A stretch of DNA of 64,000 bases from Plasmodium malariae (Eukaryota > Apicomplexa > Aconoidasida > Haemosporida > Plasmodiidae): positions 1,591,501 through 1,655,500 of the forward strand of contig NC_041781.1 in the NCBI RefSeq assembly GCF_900090045.1, read 5' to 3'. Position 1 is the stretch's first letter, and each line of letters starts with the position of its first letter. Both the position numbers and the translations under genes were made by a program. Below the pieces are notes generated by a model. It was not told the origin of the DNA. It saw only the letters and a program-made list of their open reading frames with translations, and did not search any database. This document shows, in pieces, positions 11,911 through 25,811 of the stretch.

Positions 11911-14900
11911 ATGGGAAATTGCAAGTCTTATTCTGCTCATTTTAATACTAATAAAAATAACACAAATGAGTTTTATGAAAATTTAATATGCCATTTTATT
12001 AAGCAGGATAAAATTAATTTGTGTCAAAAAGCTTTTGTCATATATGAATGTAAATACAAAAATACAAATATAATATATAAAACATTTTAATAATTATATG
12101 AAACAATAAATATATATAGAAGGATGCATTTTTGTAAAAGCTAAAACTGCGTTGTCTATATATATATAATATATATATATATTTTTTTTTTTTCCCTACA
12201 TTAATTACATCTGTAACACTTCGTAATTACAAGTTAAAATTTGTTTACACGAATTGTCTAATCAAATTAATATTATATTTACATAATAAAACAAATTGTT
12301 TATGCCTTTTAAAAAGTATTGTAACTTCGTAATTAATTTTGTTTCAGAAGAATTATGTACATACATAATTTTATTTTGAGTCAAGTGTATATTCCATGAA
12401 ATTCGTGCATGATTTGTATGTTTTATGTATAAGCACTTGTCCTATTTTTCCTTTTTATATTTTCTAAAAATTTACTACATGATAATTGATCCTATTTATA
12501 TAATATTCGTTAAGGAAATCAATTTCTCTACATATCCATACGTACACATATGTGTGTACACGCATTTATACATATGTCTTTATTTGCTTCCCTTTTTCGC
12601 AGTCTTGAAAAGAAAACCTGATAACAAGGATGAATATGCCTACTACATTGTGAGCTGCGTTCAAAGGAAGAGAGTAAAAAATGCAGTGGTATATTTAAAT
12701 GAAGATTACAACACGGAAATTTTGAATTTTTTGTTAAAATTATTTAAAAAAATGAACAATGAATATTATAATAATACGAATAATTTCCACTTTAGTAGTT
12801 ATTATAGCTATTTTCTTAGAGAAGATACAAAATTTGCTAATATTTCTGAACAAATGAATATAATACAAAAGATATATAATTTTGTAAGATTGAAATTTAT
12901 TCTAGAAAATATATGCCTGCACATATATTTTGAGGTAAATGATGATACGAATGAACTTTATGAACTGAATAATAATACGGTAAATAAAAAATTGAACAGC
13001 AATGAATTAGTAGATGAACAGTCAGTTAAATTATTGCACTTTGAAAAAAATGTAATGGGAAAATTGTCTACGGATAAAGGGCCAACGGAAAAAATGTCAA
13101 CAGGAAAAAAGAATAGAACGTATTTAATAAAAAATAATTTCAAAAAGATTGAAAATTTTTGTAGAAATAAATTGCATTGTAATGTTTTTGATAATTTCAA
13201 AATGTCCAATGTAATGTGTTTATATATTTTGAATAATAATTATAAAATTAAATGTATTTTGTATAATATATTTACCATTTTGTTCTTTATAAATAATTAT
13301 AACGCCTTGTATGCAATATATGACAACATGAACAAGTCAGAAAAAGAGGAAAGAGGAGAACAAAAAGAACAAAAAGAACAAAAAGAACAAAAAGAACAAG
13401 AAGAACAAGAAGAACACGAACAAAGAAATGAGTTATCAAAAAAAAAAAAAAAAAAAATATTTAACAAGTTGAAATATTCATTAGAAGATAGAAATGTGTA
13501 TGTAACGTATTTATTTGTTTGTTTATGTATAAGCTTTGATCATAAAATTGAAGAAGAAGTGCTGTTTAATACAAATTTTAATGTAAATAAAAAAGAAATA
13601 AATTTTATGAATTATGTGAAAGAATTTTTGGATATATGCACATTTTCACACAAAAAATTAAACAAATTTTTTACACAAGAAATTAAAGAAAAGAAAAAAT
13701 ATCACTGTTCATTGAGAATTATCCAAAATTCGTACATCAACAATAATTTAATAAATTCACATTACATATGTCAGAATCAATATATAAAAAGTATTTTAAA
13801 TATTGGAAATAGTAATTATTTAATAAAAGATAATATGGTGATATTCTGTTTTATATTATTTGAAAATTCTGATAGTGTCCTTTCTCTTACAGATAGTAGA
13901 AAAAAGAGCAACGTTGACAAGAATGATAAATCATTTTTTGAAAGTAATAGTAGTTTTTTTGAAAAAGGACATTTATTGAATGAAAAAAAAAAAAAAAAAA
14001 CATTAAGAAAAAAGTTCTGGAGAAAATTATTACCAATTAAGAATTTTACAGAAAATAGCCAAAAGCATTATGGTGATGAAAATAAAACAGAAGGAAATAT
14101 TAGAGTACAGTCCTTAAATTCGGATGTCAAAAAAATGGAATTTATTGAATTTGATTTAAATAATATAGGGTTTTTTAAGATTGATTTATATAATCTCAGT
14201 TTTGCTAGTAAGGAAAATTTTGAGCATACTATTGAGAATTATATAAAATTATATACTATTAAAAAAAAAAATAATAATTACATTTATGTAAAAAAAAAAA
14301 TTGAAAATAAAATTGATTACCAGTTGGTAGAAACTATGAAAGATAATTACACACACATAATAAATGTTTTAAAAACTATGAGAAATAAAGAAATATGTTA
14401 CATATCACCTGCACATTTTTATGATGAATCGTATGAGAAAACCAAAAAAAAGGAAAACAGAACAGAAGAAAATGCTAGTTATATACATATTGAAAGTAAT
14501 GATATTTCGAACAAATCCAAAAGTACTGATAAAACATTTAAAAAGGAAGGAGAATATAGCAATTCCGTATCAAAAAATTATGTGCATTCCGTTAATTCGG
14601 AGTCTAAAAATTACTTGAATGAAGAAAATAATACTAGAAATTTAAATGAATCCGAAGAAGGTAAAGAAAATCCTTCTTTTTCCAAAACAGAAAATAAAAT
14701 AAAAAAGCCTTTTTTCATAGGCATACATGACACGTTTGTCCCTTTTGATATGGAAAAATTAATTTTAAAATCAAGTTATTTTAACAACATAGACGAGGAA
14801 ATAATTAAAAAAAAAAAAAATTTATATAGAGTAGTGCACAAGCATGCAAGGGTTAATATTAAAAAAGAGAAGATTAACACAATATTAGAGAATGAAAAAG

Positions 14901-17900
14901 GGCAGGGGAAAAAAAAAAATGAACAACTGTACACAAAAGAGGAGATAAATTCAGAGAATGCCAATTTAAAGAAAAATAAATGTGTGGAATACAGAGAACA
15001 TGATAATGATGGTAAACTTGACAATATTTTAAGCAAAAAATATATGGGCTATAAGGAAAAAAAGGGATATTTTTGTATGCATAATTCTGATGTTAAAAAA
15101 AAAAATTTATGTACACTACATTTTAGCAAAAAAATATGTGAAGACCCAAATTTGTTAAGCTCATTGGAAGAGATTAAATGTGATAAAAAGGTAAATAGGA
15201 TATTAAAAAAATATAACATTACACACAGTGCCAAACACATTCAAGTACTTATAAATAATATTTATAGAACAGTAAAATGTAATGACGGTTTTCCAAGAAA
15301 TAACAATAGTCATTATTCAGGGAATTTCCCCCTTCATATGGGAAAATCAAGTGAAAATGATGTAAAAGAAGGAAATTATAATAATGTAGAAAAAGAAAAG
15401 AAGGGGAAAGGACAAGGTGGAGAAGTAAGTGGAAGGGAAGAAACAGGAAAAGACAAAGAAGAGAGAGAAATGGAATGCAACTTGAACAATCAGAAAATGA
15501 ATTTAGAAAATTATGAAGATGAAATATTTGAAAATACCATTGTTGATAGTTTGAAAATTTTTATTCAGCATAAACCAATTGGTGATATGTGTTACTTTGT
15601 GAATAACAAATATATAAACATTTCTTTTGATATGTTTAAAATACATGAAGGAACAAAGAAATTAATATTTAGTACATATGTTAACTCAGAAAAAGTAGGC
15701 CTTAAAAAAGATATTGAAAAAATATGTGCAGAAAAGGTGGATTATACGATTACATTAAATAAAAATGAAGGTTATAAATATATAATGGATTTGTTATTTT
15801 TACATTTAAATTATAATAGATTATATTTTATATATATTCCTAAGAAACTAATACAAACGAATAGTTTGAAGTCTGAAAAGAACTTATTTCTGAATTTAAT
15901 GTTTTGCAGTTGTGATATTATATTAGAAAATTTATGTATTACAACTGATGATAGTGAGAGAAACTCATTAATGAATACTTTTATTCCCCTTTATTTTGAA
16001 AAAAACAATTTTATAAAACTTATTTTATTTCTTTTGGTGGATATAACAAAAATTTATAACAAAATAAAAAAGCTACAGTGGTATTTTGAAAATAAATGTA
16101 AAGAATTTATGAAAATTTTCAATGACTATTTTGACAAAAAATTAAAGAAAGTAAACTATGATTATTGTAAAGAAAAAAAAAATCACATATTTTCTCTTAC
16201 AAACGATTTGTTAAAAAAAACAAGTGCAAAAAAGTCAGACCAGCAGAGTATGTTAAGTAATGATATAAATATTTCCTCAGTAAAACGTTGCTTAAATTTA
16301 AGTGAAAAATATATTAGTACAAAGGAAGATAATAATGTAGATATAAAATCATTAATTATTAACATGTCATCTACATTAAATTCGGAAAATTGCACGAATA
16401 ATGTGAATAATAACACCAATAACTTTAATAGTAACAATAATAATAATAATAATAGCAACAACTTCTATGATGGGCATCCTAACACATTCAACAGTTATTA
16501 TTTAAACAAATTAAATAATGAAAATCCGTTTGATGTTGGATATATTTACAGAAATATATATATAAAAATAATTGACTTGAAATTGTATGAATTTATTACA
16601 GATTATATTAATTATATAAGAGAAAATAATAGCTATTATTATTTATGCCCATATATATTTGTGTACAAATTTAAAGGGATGTGTTTCCTGTTTATTCCAG
16701 TGTGCAATAACTTTTATTTAATTTTCTATCTTTTCTTTTTCCATTTTCTTAACTGTTCAGATTTTTTTAATTTCAAAAGGTGTTTTAGCAAAAGTATTAA
16801 TGATGAAGACATTTCAACAATGAATTTTACATTCCCCAGCAATAATAATTTTTTGTACATTAATAACATTATCAAAATATTAAATATTCATAAGAATAAT
16901 AAAATGTATGTGAAATATATTTCATTACTTAAAGAGATACAAAATAATACCACCACTTGTCATTATTATAAATGGAAAAAAAATAAAGTTATTGTTGATA
17001 TTAGAAACTCTTTTACTTCTCCTTATTTTATTCGCACCAAGAGTTTTATTAGTTTTATTGAAAGCACAAATTTATATATAAATCTGAAGAAGTTATATTT
17101 GAACAAAGATTATATGTTTTCTTTTAAATTAGATAAAAAGAGTAAGCCACCGAATGAGAATTGTTCAAGTGCAAACGATATTGTTTTCATGTTTAATTAC
17201 TACTTTAATATTTATACATATTTTTATGATGAAAAAAAAAATAGTACAAATAATGAGCTGTTCCGTCATACCAAGTACATTATTATTCCGTATTTTAAGG
17301 ATATATATATAAGTCGAAATAATTTACATATGTATTTGAAAATGCTTGAAAATTCGAATGCAGGCACCTTTTATGACAATAATGACAACAATACAACTAC
17401 TATTACTCCTAATAAAAATAAGAACAACAATAACAATAGTAATATTAATAAAAGCAACAACAATAATAGTAATATTAATAATAGCAACAACAATAATAGT
17501 AATATTAATAATAGCAACAACAATAATAGTAATATTAATAATAGCAACAACAATAATAGTAATATTAATAATAGCAACAACAATAATAATAATACTAATA
17601 ATAGAATGTATATGAGCGAAGATATGAAAAGTACATGCGCTTCTCACGATAGTAAAACACAAGTTAGCAGAAAAAATATGAACAAAGAGGAGCATATGAA
17701 AAATTTTAAATATTCTTTTATTTACAACTTATATGAAAACTATGGTGATATTTTTATAAATTATTTTTATGCATTACTAAACATATTAATTGTAGAAGCA
17801 GTGAGTGAAATAAAATTAAATAATTTTTTAAGTATCAGTAATTTTTTACAAATATTAAAAAAATACGAAGTAAACTTTAATATGTATTTTTGGGTATTGT

Positions 17901-20407
17901 ATGACAGTTATATAAATATATACAAAAAATATTGTGCTCATGCGGAACTAGTAAAATATTTTAATAATAACAATAGAAGTGAAATGTGTGATTTTGATTG
18001 CGTAAGAAAAATAAAGTACAACTATTGCAACAAGAAAAAATTTTATATTCGAAGACTACTAATATTTTCTGTATGTGTATTATTATCATTTATTTGTAAA
18101 AGTATACTGGATTTTTTTGTAACATATTTAAACTGTTCTTATGAAAATGTGTTTAGCAGTCTGTGCTTCTTTTTTTTTTCAAATAGTAAACAAAGGAAAG
18201 TAAATGATTACATGCATTTGAATCTTCAAAAATCTATTTATTTTAACTTATTTCTGTCATTGAGTTTTGTCTTACAGTATATTCCGTTAAGTGTTCAATA
18301 TTTAAATTTATTTAAAATTATAAAGAAGGTTAAAAAATATAAAATAATTTTAGCTTTTTGTTTAAATTATATATGTGGTATAAACTTACCCTTTTACATT
18401 TTTTATGAACTTCAAAATATGCCCTTAAGTTTACTAAACGACTTTTTTTCATTTGACAAAGAAATATTGAATTTGTGTTCAAACAATTATGAATTAAGTA
18501 ACTCCATAAGTGCAAACACATTTGAAGACATTTATTTTGATGAATCAGATTTAAAAATAAATGAAAAAGAACATATCGAATGGATTAATAAACATGGTGA
18601 CTACAATATGTCGAATGATACATTACGTTTTTTCAAGAATAAAAAGATTAATAAAAATATCTATAAACGTTTTCATAATAAAGCAGAAAAAAATAATAAT
18701 ATGAATCTTATACGTCTTATGATTAAATTGCACCTTAATTCAATTTTAAATGCATTTACATTTTATGATTTTAAAAATGCTTCAGTGAATATATTAAGTT
18801 ATCTAACGAATAATTCCCTTCAGGATTGTTATCAAAATAATAACAACAGTAATTTTTTTAAACTAATATTTTCTCATTTTGTGAATTATGTTTCCTCATT
18901 CTGGTATAATAGAAATTATGAAATTAACGAATATCAAAAGGCAAGTTGTTTAATCTGTTCGAAGCATGAAATGGAAAGCGTACAAAATTGTAAAAGTGAA
19001 ATAGTAAAAAATAGACGTATAATAAAGTGGAAAGCAGAGCACTTGTGTGAAAAAAGAAATGATCATATAAAAGAAACAGATGTTCTTTTAAATAATTATT
19101 ATAATTTATTTAAAGTAAGCACAGATTTACTATTTTTTGGTGAACATAAATTAATGGAAAAAAACATTTTTGAAGTTTTGCTAAACATAATGGAAATACA
19201 TTATTCTCATTTATTAATTATTTTACCAATATTTACGAAACATATATTTAACCTCTTAACGTACGATTTAAAAATTTATTTAATAAATATTTTTTTCTAC
19301 ATATTTACAAGAACAGATATGTATAACATAAGAAGCGTGAGTAATGTTAAAAATAAAACGAAAAACATAGCGGAAAGCAGAATGGGACATAGAATGGAAA
19401 TGACGATAGAAAGAAAAACGGAAAATGAAATGGGAAATTTTAGAAAAATAAATAAAAATAATTTTACGGAACAAAAGGATAATGATGTATTCGAATTTAA
19501 TAAAAAGGATAATATTAATGTTAATAACACAAATTCAAAAGACTTTTTGATGAGGCCATTTGATTGTTATTCAACAAACAACTATTTCGAAGTAATGGAA
19601 AAGCAAAAGATCTATACCTTAAATGATGATAAAAATGAATTTGAATACAAAAATGAAATGGAAATCGGAAATGATACCGAATATGAAATAGAGAATAAAA
19701 GTGTAACTCAAATTGAAGCTGAAACACAGACCGAGACTGACACAGATTTGGAAGTAATAAATGAAAATGTAAGAGAAGAAGGAATAGCGAATGAAAAGAA
19801 AAGAAAATCTTCAAACAGTTTTAAAGAAAAATTAAAAATTGTCCTATTAGATAATGATTATAATGTGTACCTCATAGAATTTTTCTTTAAAATTGTTTTA
19901 AGAATAATTCCCTTTTTTAAAATTAATAAAAGAGGTAAACATTTGAAGATAAACAGTTCCACAATTATTTACAACTTAAAAATAATATTGAGTTTCTTAA
20001 GATCATTTAAAAATGTTATTTTATCAATGAAAAATAATTTTTATATATTTATCTATTATTTTTTTATAAAAGGATATATATCACTACTTTTATTAAATGC
20101 ACACAGAGCGCTGAAGTATTTTAAAAAAGTGTTTGTTCTTATTATATTCTTTTTCGGGAATCCTGTAAACTCCATAAACAGTCACCCATTTTTAATATAT
20201 GTAACATACATTTTATACGTTTTAACAATTTTATCCAAGTTAAATATGGCAAATTTTTTTGGACATATAATTAAAAAGGAGAAAAAAGAATTCCTTAACG
20301 ATACCCCCAAAAAGGCATGTTCAGGTGGTGGTTATAACGATCCTAGGTATAACGACAATTGTAAAAATAGCGATGACAGCAGTAACGATGACAATAATAA
20401 TAATAAC

Positions 20408-20456
<49 letters not shown>

Positions 20457-23400
20457 GCAACAATAACAACAGTAATAACACTAATAGCGATGATGAGGAG
20501 ACCTACAACGGCGACGAAAGGAAAAATGATAAATTGTGTAGCAATAAAAAGACGTGCTTTAACAATACTTGGATGAAGCAGAAATACGAAATATGGATGC
20601 ATTTGGAAATAATTCGTACCATTAAAAGAAATTACGTAAGATTTAACAATAACATATATTTAGTGCCCTTGAATTATCTTTTTATAAACATGAAAAAACT
20701 TTTCAAGAAATACGCAAATGAAAAAGAACTGCAGAAATTAGCGAATATGGACGATAATGGTGTTGTAGATAATTATTTAAAAAAAACAAACAAGATAAAT
20801 ACAATAAAAAAGGAAAAATATGATGACAATTCTTCTTTAAGGGAGTTCAATATAAATGATAAACTAGAAGATAGAAACATATTTATAAATATTAACAACA
20901 ATTTTGTATCATTATACCCAACAGCTAAAAATGTGAAAGTTCCCAAAATATACATTAAGGGAGATATTGATAAATCGTTTTTATCTACCACTGATTTGGA
21001 TAAAAAAAAAAATTTACATGATCCGAATTTTTCTATTGAAGAGAAAAATATAAACTCGAAAGAAATTAAATACGATTTTAAAGAAGATAAAAAAAAGAAA
21101 GAAGCAGAACAAAAAGAAGAGAAGAAAGAAAAACAAATGGAAAAGCATAACGAAGAGCAAAATGAACAACCATATGGGAGAGAGAGACAAAATAAAAAAA
21201 ATACATTTTTAAACGCGAATAAATCGTCAAAAAAAAATTTCCTCGATGAGCAAACTGAATACATGAAAGATATATACTCTAAATCATTACACGGACGCAT
21301 TGGTAAAAAGGATATGAGCAATTTATTATTATATAATATAATTTACATCAACAAAATGAACCGAAAATTAAATAATTGTAAATTCGTTTGTTTTAATTTT
21401 AAATATTACCATTTTAAGAAAATTATATCAGATTACAATAAATATTATAAAATAATATTAGAAACTTTTAAGAGGAAACTGTGCGAAAATTATTATGCAT
21501 ATACATTTGGAAATAACGAAAATGGAAGTCTTGCAATTGGTAAACCATCTTATCTAAAATTGTCACCAACTATAGGTTCTATAGGTTACGAGAAAAATAA
21601 GAAAAGCGTAAAAAAGGGTTCTGATTTTTGGTTTACTAATAATTTACAGCTAATTCCAATTAAAATAAAAAGAATATGTATGAATGAAAATATGATTTCA
21701 ATTATTGATAAGAAACATAACTTATATATTGGTGGTGATAATACTTTTATTGAAACAAGAAATGAAATATATTTTAAAGATAAGAATGAGAAATCAAAAA
21801 AAAGGATGAAAAAAAATAAAATAAAAAATAATAGTAGAACAAACATGAATGAAAAAATAGAAATTGATAAATACTTTACGAATATAAGGTTGAAAAAAAT
21901 AAATAAACAAGAAAATGGCTTTCCTGATTACAATAGCTCTTCTGGAGATAGTGACAATTTATTATTTGGAAATTCAGTAACATATAATGAGAATACAAAT
22001 TTTTTGAAACCAATTTTTCATTGTAAAAATTATGTTGAATGTTGTAAAGATGTAGGAGATAAAAATAGAGATAGAAATACATGTAATTGCAATACTTGTT
22101 GTTCCCTGTTAAATGGTACTTGTGATATTTTCAGTTCTTGTGAAAGTGATCTATACTCTTCTTTTGATAGTGACGATAGTGATGTTACATATATCAAGAT
22201 TAATGACGTTGATGAAATTAATAAAAATATGAACATAAAAATTTTATTAAACAGTAATAAAGACAATTCATTTTATGTAAAAAAAAAAAATTATTCCTTA
22301 AAAAAGATTTCAATAGATGATTTTAATATTTATAACAGTGTATTATATTCTTCATCCTACGCAAACCAATATTTAGCATATGTTCTACCAGATCAGAAAT
22401 CTTCCTTGAAAGCAGTGAAAAAATATTTCAATCAAATTTCTAATAAATTTTACAAAGAAAAAGTTAATAGTAAATTTAAAAGTCAATCAAAAGAAAACAT
22501 GAACGAAGAAAAAAGAAATTGTGATGAATATAAATATGCAAAAATTAAATATCTACATGGAGAAAAACAAAAGGTGGATGATAAAGGAAGCTTTAAGAAA
22601 AATGTGTTATCAACAAAAGGAAAGAATGAAAGAACATTATTAGACAATAATCTTAGTAGTAATAAATTCATATATAATTTTATACATGACATTAAAACTA
22701 GAATAAAATTTGTCGATATCTATAACGGTTCAGATTTCGTTATATCCATAAATAATTTTGGACATGTATACGCATGGGGAAATAACAAATACGGATGCTT
22801 AGGGACTGGTGATAATGTCAATAGGTATGCCCCCACGTTAATTAATCCTGGCCATTTTTTTTTATATGATTTTGAAAAATTGCAGATACATACAAATTAT
22901 AAAACAGAGATTAAAATTAAAGGATTAGACAAAATGAATAACAGATGGTGTGAAAATATTTTGTATAATTCTTTAATTATTGAAGCAATAAAGAAAAATA
23001 TGCGTAACAAAAAAAAAAATACAGAAAATACTTCAAAGGAGGCTTCTGTAAAATGTAATGAAGTTGATGGAAAATCTGTTATTTCAAGCAATTTTCTAAA
23101 CACAAACAAATATAAAGATGAAGATTTTTTTACATTAAAAACAAATAGCATTTATACATCGGAACACATGTTTAATTTTGAAAACTTAGAAGTTAAAAAT
23201 GTAGTTATAAGTGTACACAAAATTTATGTCCCTATTAGTTCTATTTTTTGTGGTAGCAATCATGTTTGTGCATATTCTAATGGATCCATATTTATGTGGG
23301 GTGAACAAAAGTTAGGTCAAACATCTATTCCTTTTGAAAATATTTATTTTGATAATTTTAATAAATGTGAATTTTCAGATAGTGATTCAAATAACAATTG

Positions 23401-25811
23401 TAAAACACAGAAAAGTGAAAATATGGAACTAACCCAAAAAAATAAAACATCAGAACTTTTATCATCCTCTTCCTCTACATCTTCTGAAAGTTACTACTTT
23501 AATATGATAGATAAGAAGAAAATAGAAAATATAAAAAATAAGTTTAACAAAAATAAAGTTACAATTTGCAAAAAAAAATTTAGTTTTAACATTGAAAATC
23601 CAATTCAAAATAATTTTAATATAACAAATAATGATATATTTCTCAACAATAGAAAATTAAAATTATGCTCAAATTTTAACTCAATGAACAATATAAAGAG
23701 AAAAAAAATTAATAATAATTTAGTTCTTGTGCCAATTCAAGTCTGTTTATTTAATTTATCATATAGAGTTAAAAAATTTGAGAACTCTAATGATAAACTT
23801 ACTAGTAGTATCGAATGTACTGAAACTAAGGAGAAACACAATGTGCAAAAGTTGATGAGTTTAAATTATAACTTATCTAATTTCCAAAATTATCAAGGAG
23901 ATGATTATAATAAAAACATTAACAGAAATTCTCAAAAAAAAATTGAAAGTGAAAATACAAATTTAAAAAAAAAAAATTATTACATTAGAATATTCGATTA
24001 CCTAGAAACATTTATAAAAGCAGAAGTAGTAAATATATATATGAGTCTTTTTAGAAATGATATAAATATCTATACGAATATTCCAAACAATGGTAATATA
24101 AATCCATACATATATGGAATGACGTTTTATGATTACAACTTTTATGATGAAAAGTATATGAATATTCAAGATTATTATAGTAAAACACAAAATAAAAAAG
24201 AATTTACAGACAGAAGCAATAAAAATTTATATCATAAAAATGAAAATTATTACAATGTTCGTGAAGGTTTAAATAAAAAATTAAATGATGAAAAATGCAC
24301 AAATATACAGGATAACGATTCGTTAAATGAACCAAAAAATGTTGATTTACTTAATATTGATGACCCAAGTAAATTTGTAAAATTAATGAAAGAGAACGAA
24401 ATTATTAATCCACAAATTTATGAATATATCGAAAAAGAAGAAACTGTATGCATTAACGTTAAATTAATAATTTTTTTATTTCTATTTATAAAAAAGAAGT
24501 ACATGACCATTTTCTTGAACAACTTTCTAATGGTGTCAAATGTGTCATGTGGTGAAGCAAATACAGTAATAACTTGCTTTAAGAAGAGTATTTATGATAA
24601 ATACTATCAATATATAATGAAAAATATTACCTGCTCAGGAAATTATAAGCATATGGAAAATGAAAAACTTAAGTCAAAAATAAAAGGAACTTTTCCAGAA
24701 TATTATTTCAGCTCAGGAAGTGAAGAAAGCAATTTAATATATAGAAATGACATATATGATATAAAAAACTACACCAGTACAATTGTAAATTGGGGAGATA
24801 AATCATTTGATGAATTTAAACTTATAAACTCAACTTATTCATGTTCCGACACATCACGCTTATATCGTATAATAGAAGAAATATTGGCACATTATATGTG
24901 TATTTATGTATGTGGTAGGGATACAAATAATAACTTGTGTATAAATAATATTAACCAAAGTGTATACACATTCGCTCGAATTACAAATAATTTTTTTTAT
25001 TACAACTTTAATAATTTTTTATTTCTCTACAAGTACAATTATTACCTTTATTATATATATAAAAACAATGTTCATATTAATCATAACAATGATTCGAGTT
25101 ATATAAAAAATAATCCCCTTACTTCATATAAAAATAGATTTAACCTATTTACATCTAATGAAAATACCGTAAATGTAACAAATCCGAAAACGCAAGGTAA
25201 TTTACCAAATCAATTTATAATAATAAAAAAGATTGTCTGTAGTAACACTGTAACTTGTTTGCTTGATACACGTAGTAATATTTACCTAGCCGGAGACCTA
25301 AAATATTACTTTCCGAATTATTTTCGTCACATAGCTTATGGATCATCACCATTTGTTAAAATTAATTTAAATGATACAAAAACTATAAAAAATGTATCAA
25401 TTAACCAAAATAATATATTTTTGATATATGATGATAATTCCATAAAAATATTAGGCTATAATAATTATATTGATTTCTTTAAATATAATCATCCTATATT
25501 TTTTACGAATAAACATAACCAAAAGCATTCACATAATGTAGTGTCCATACAAAATTCCGATTTTTTAGTAAAGCAAGTAAGTATTTATTGTCTTTGAATT
25601 TAAGTTTATAATGATTTAATACAGTATGATCCCTTACAGTTATATTATGTATACCTTTGAATGCATACATAAAATTATGAAAGTGCTAAATGAATTCTTT
25701 GTGTCTTTCATTTATATATAGGTACAATCTGGAAATAATTGCATTGTTCTTGTTATGAAAAAGAAAAAAGGGAAGCGAAATCCGAAGAAATCAATTAAAT
25801 ACTTGAATTAA
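11911..25811 (+). CDS. Giant RCC1-repeat protein with N-terminal acylation motif
   Basis: Proposed exons: 11911-12049, 12603-25576, 25722-25811 (about 4,400 aa). Exon 3 is well supported: a GTAAGT donor and TATAG acceptor in phase 0 replace a spurious tail with VQSGNNCIVLVMKKKKGK, a typical end of an RCC1 blade. Exon 1 is inferred: a GTAAAT donor in phase 1 and a TTTTTCGCAG acceptor give a legal join. It starts MGNCKS, fitting N-myristoylation of Gly2 (Ser6) with Cys4 for palmitoylation. RCC1-type blades (for example YAWGNNKYGCLGTGDN near residue 3436, GSNHVCAYSNGSIFMWGE near 3598, others near 3013, 4109 and 4254) occupy only the last about 1,400 residues, split by long insertions. The first 3,000 residues are Asn/Lys-rich with hydrophobic patches and no family I can name. 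It resembles in kind the P. falciparum RCC1 protein reported as a PP1 partner (RCC-PIP); that link is from memory. Confidence 0.85.
17426..17600 (+). repeat. In-frame Asn/Ser/Ile-rich coding repeat (30-bp unit)
   Basis: Five copies of a 30-bp unit encoding a ten-residue NNNNSNINNS-type repeat sit inside the giant RCC1 gene at about residues 1655-1713. Length is a multiple of three throughout, so frame is kept. Confidence 0.92.
20390..20475 (+). repeat. Poly-asparagine (AAT/AAC) coding tract
   Basis: A run of AAT/AAC triplets encodes a nearly pure Asn stretch at about residues 2643-2671 of the RCC1 giant. It is a likely polymorphic microsatellite. Confidence 0.92.
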
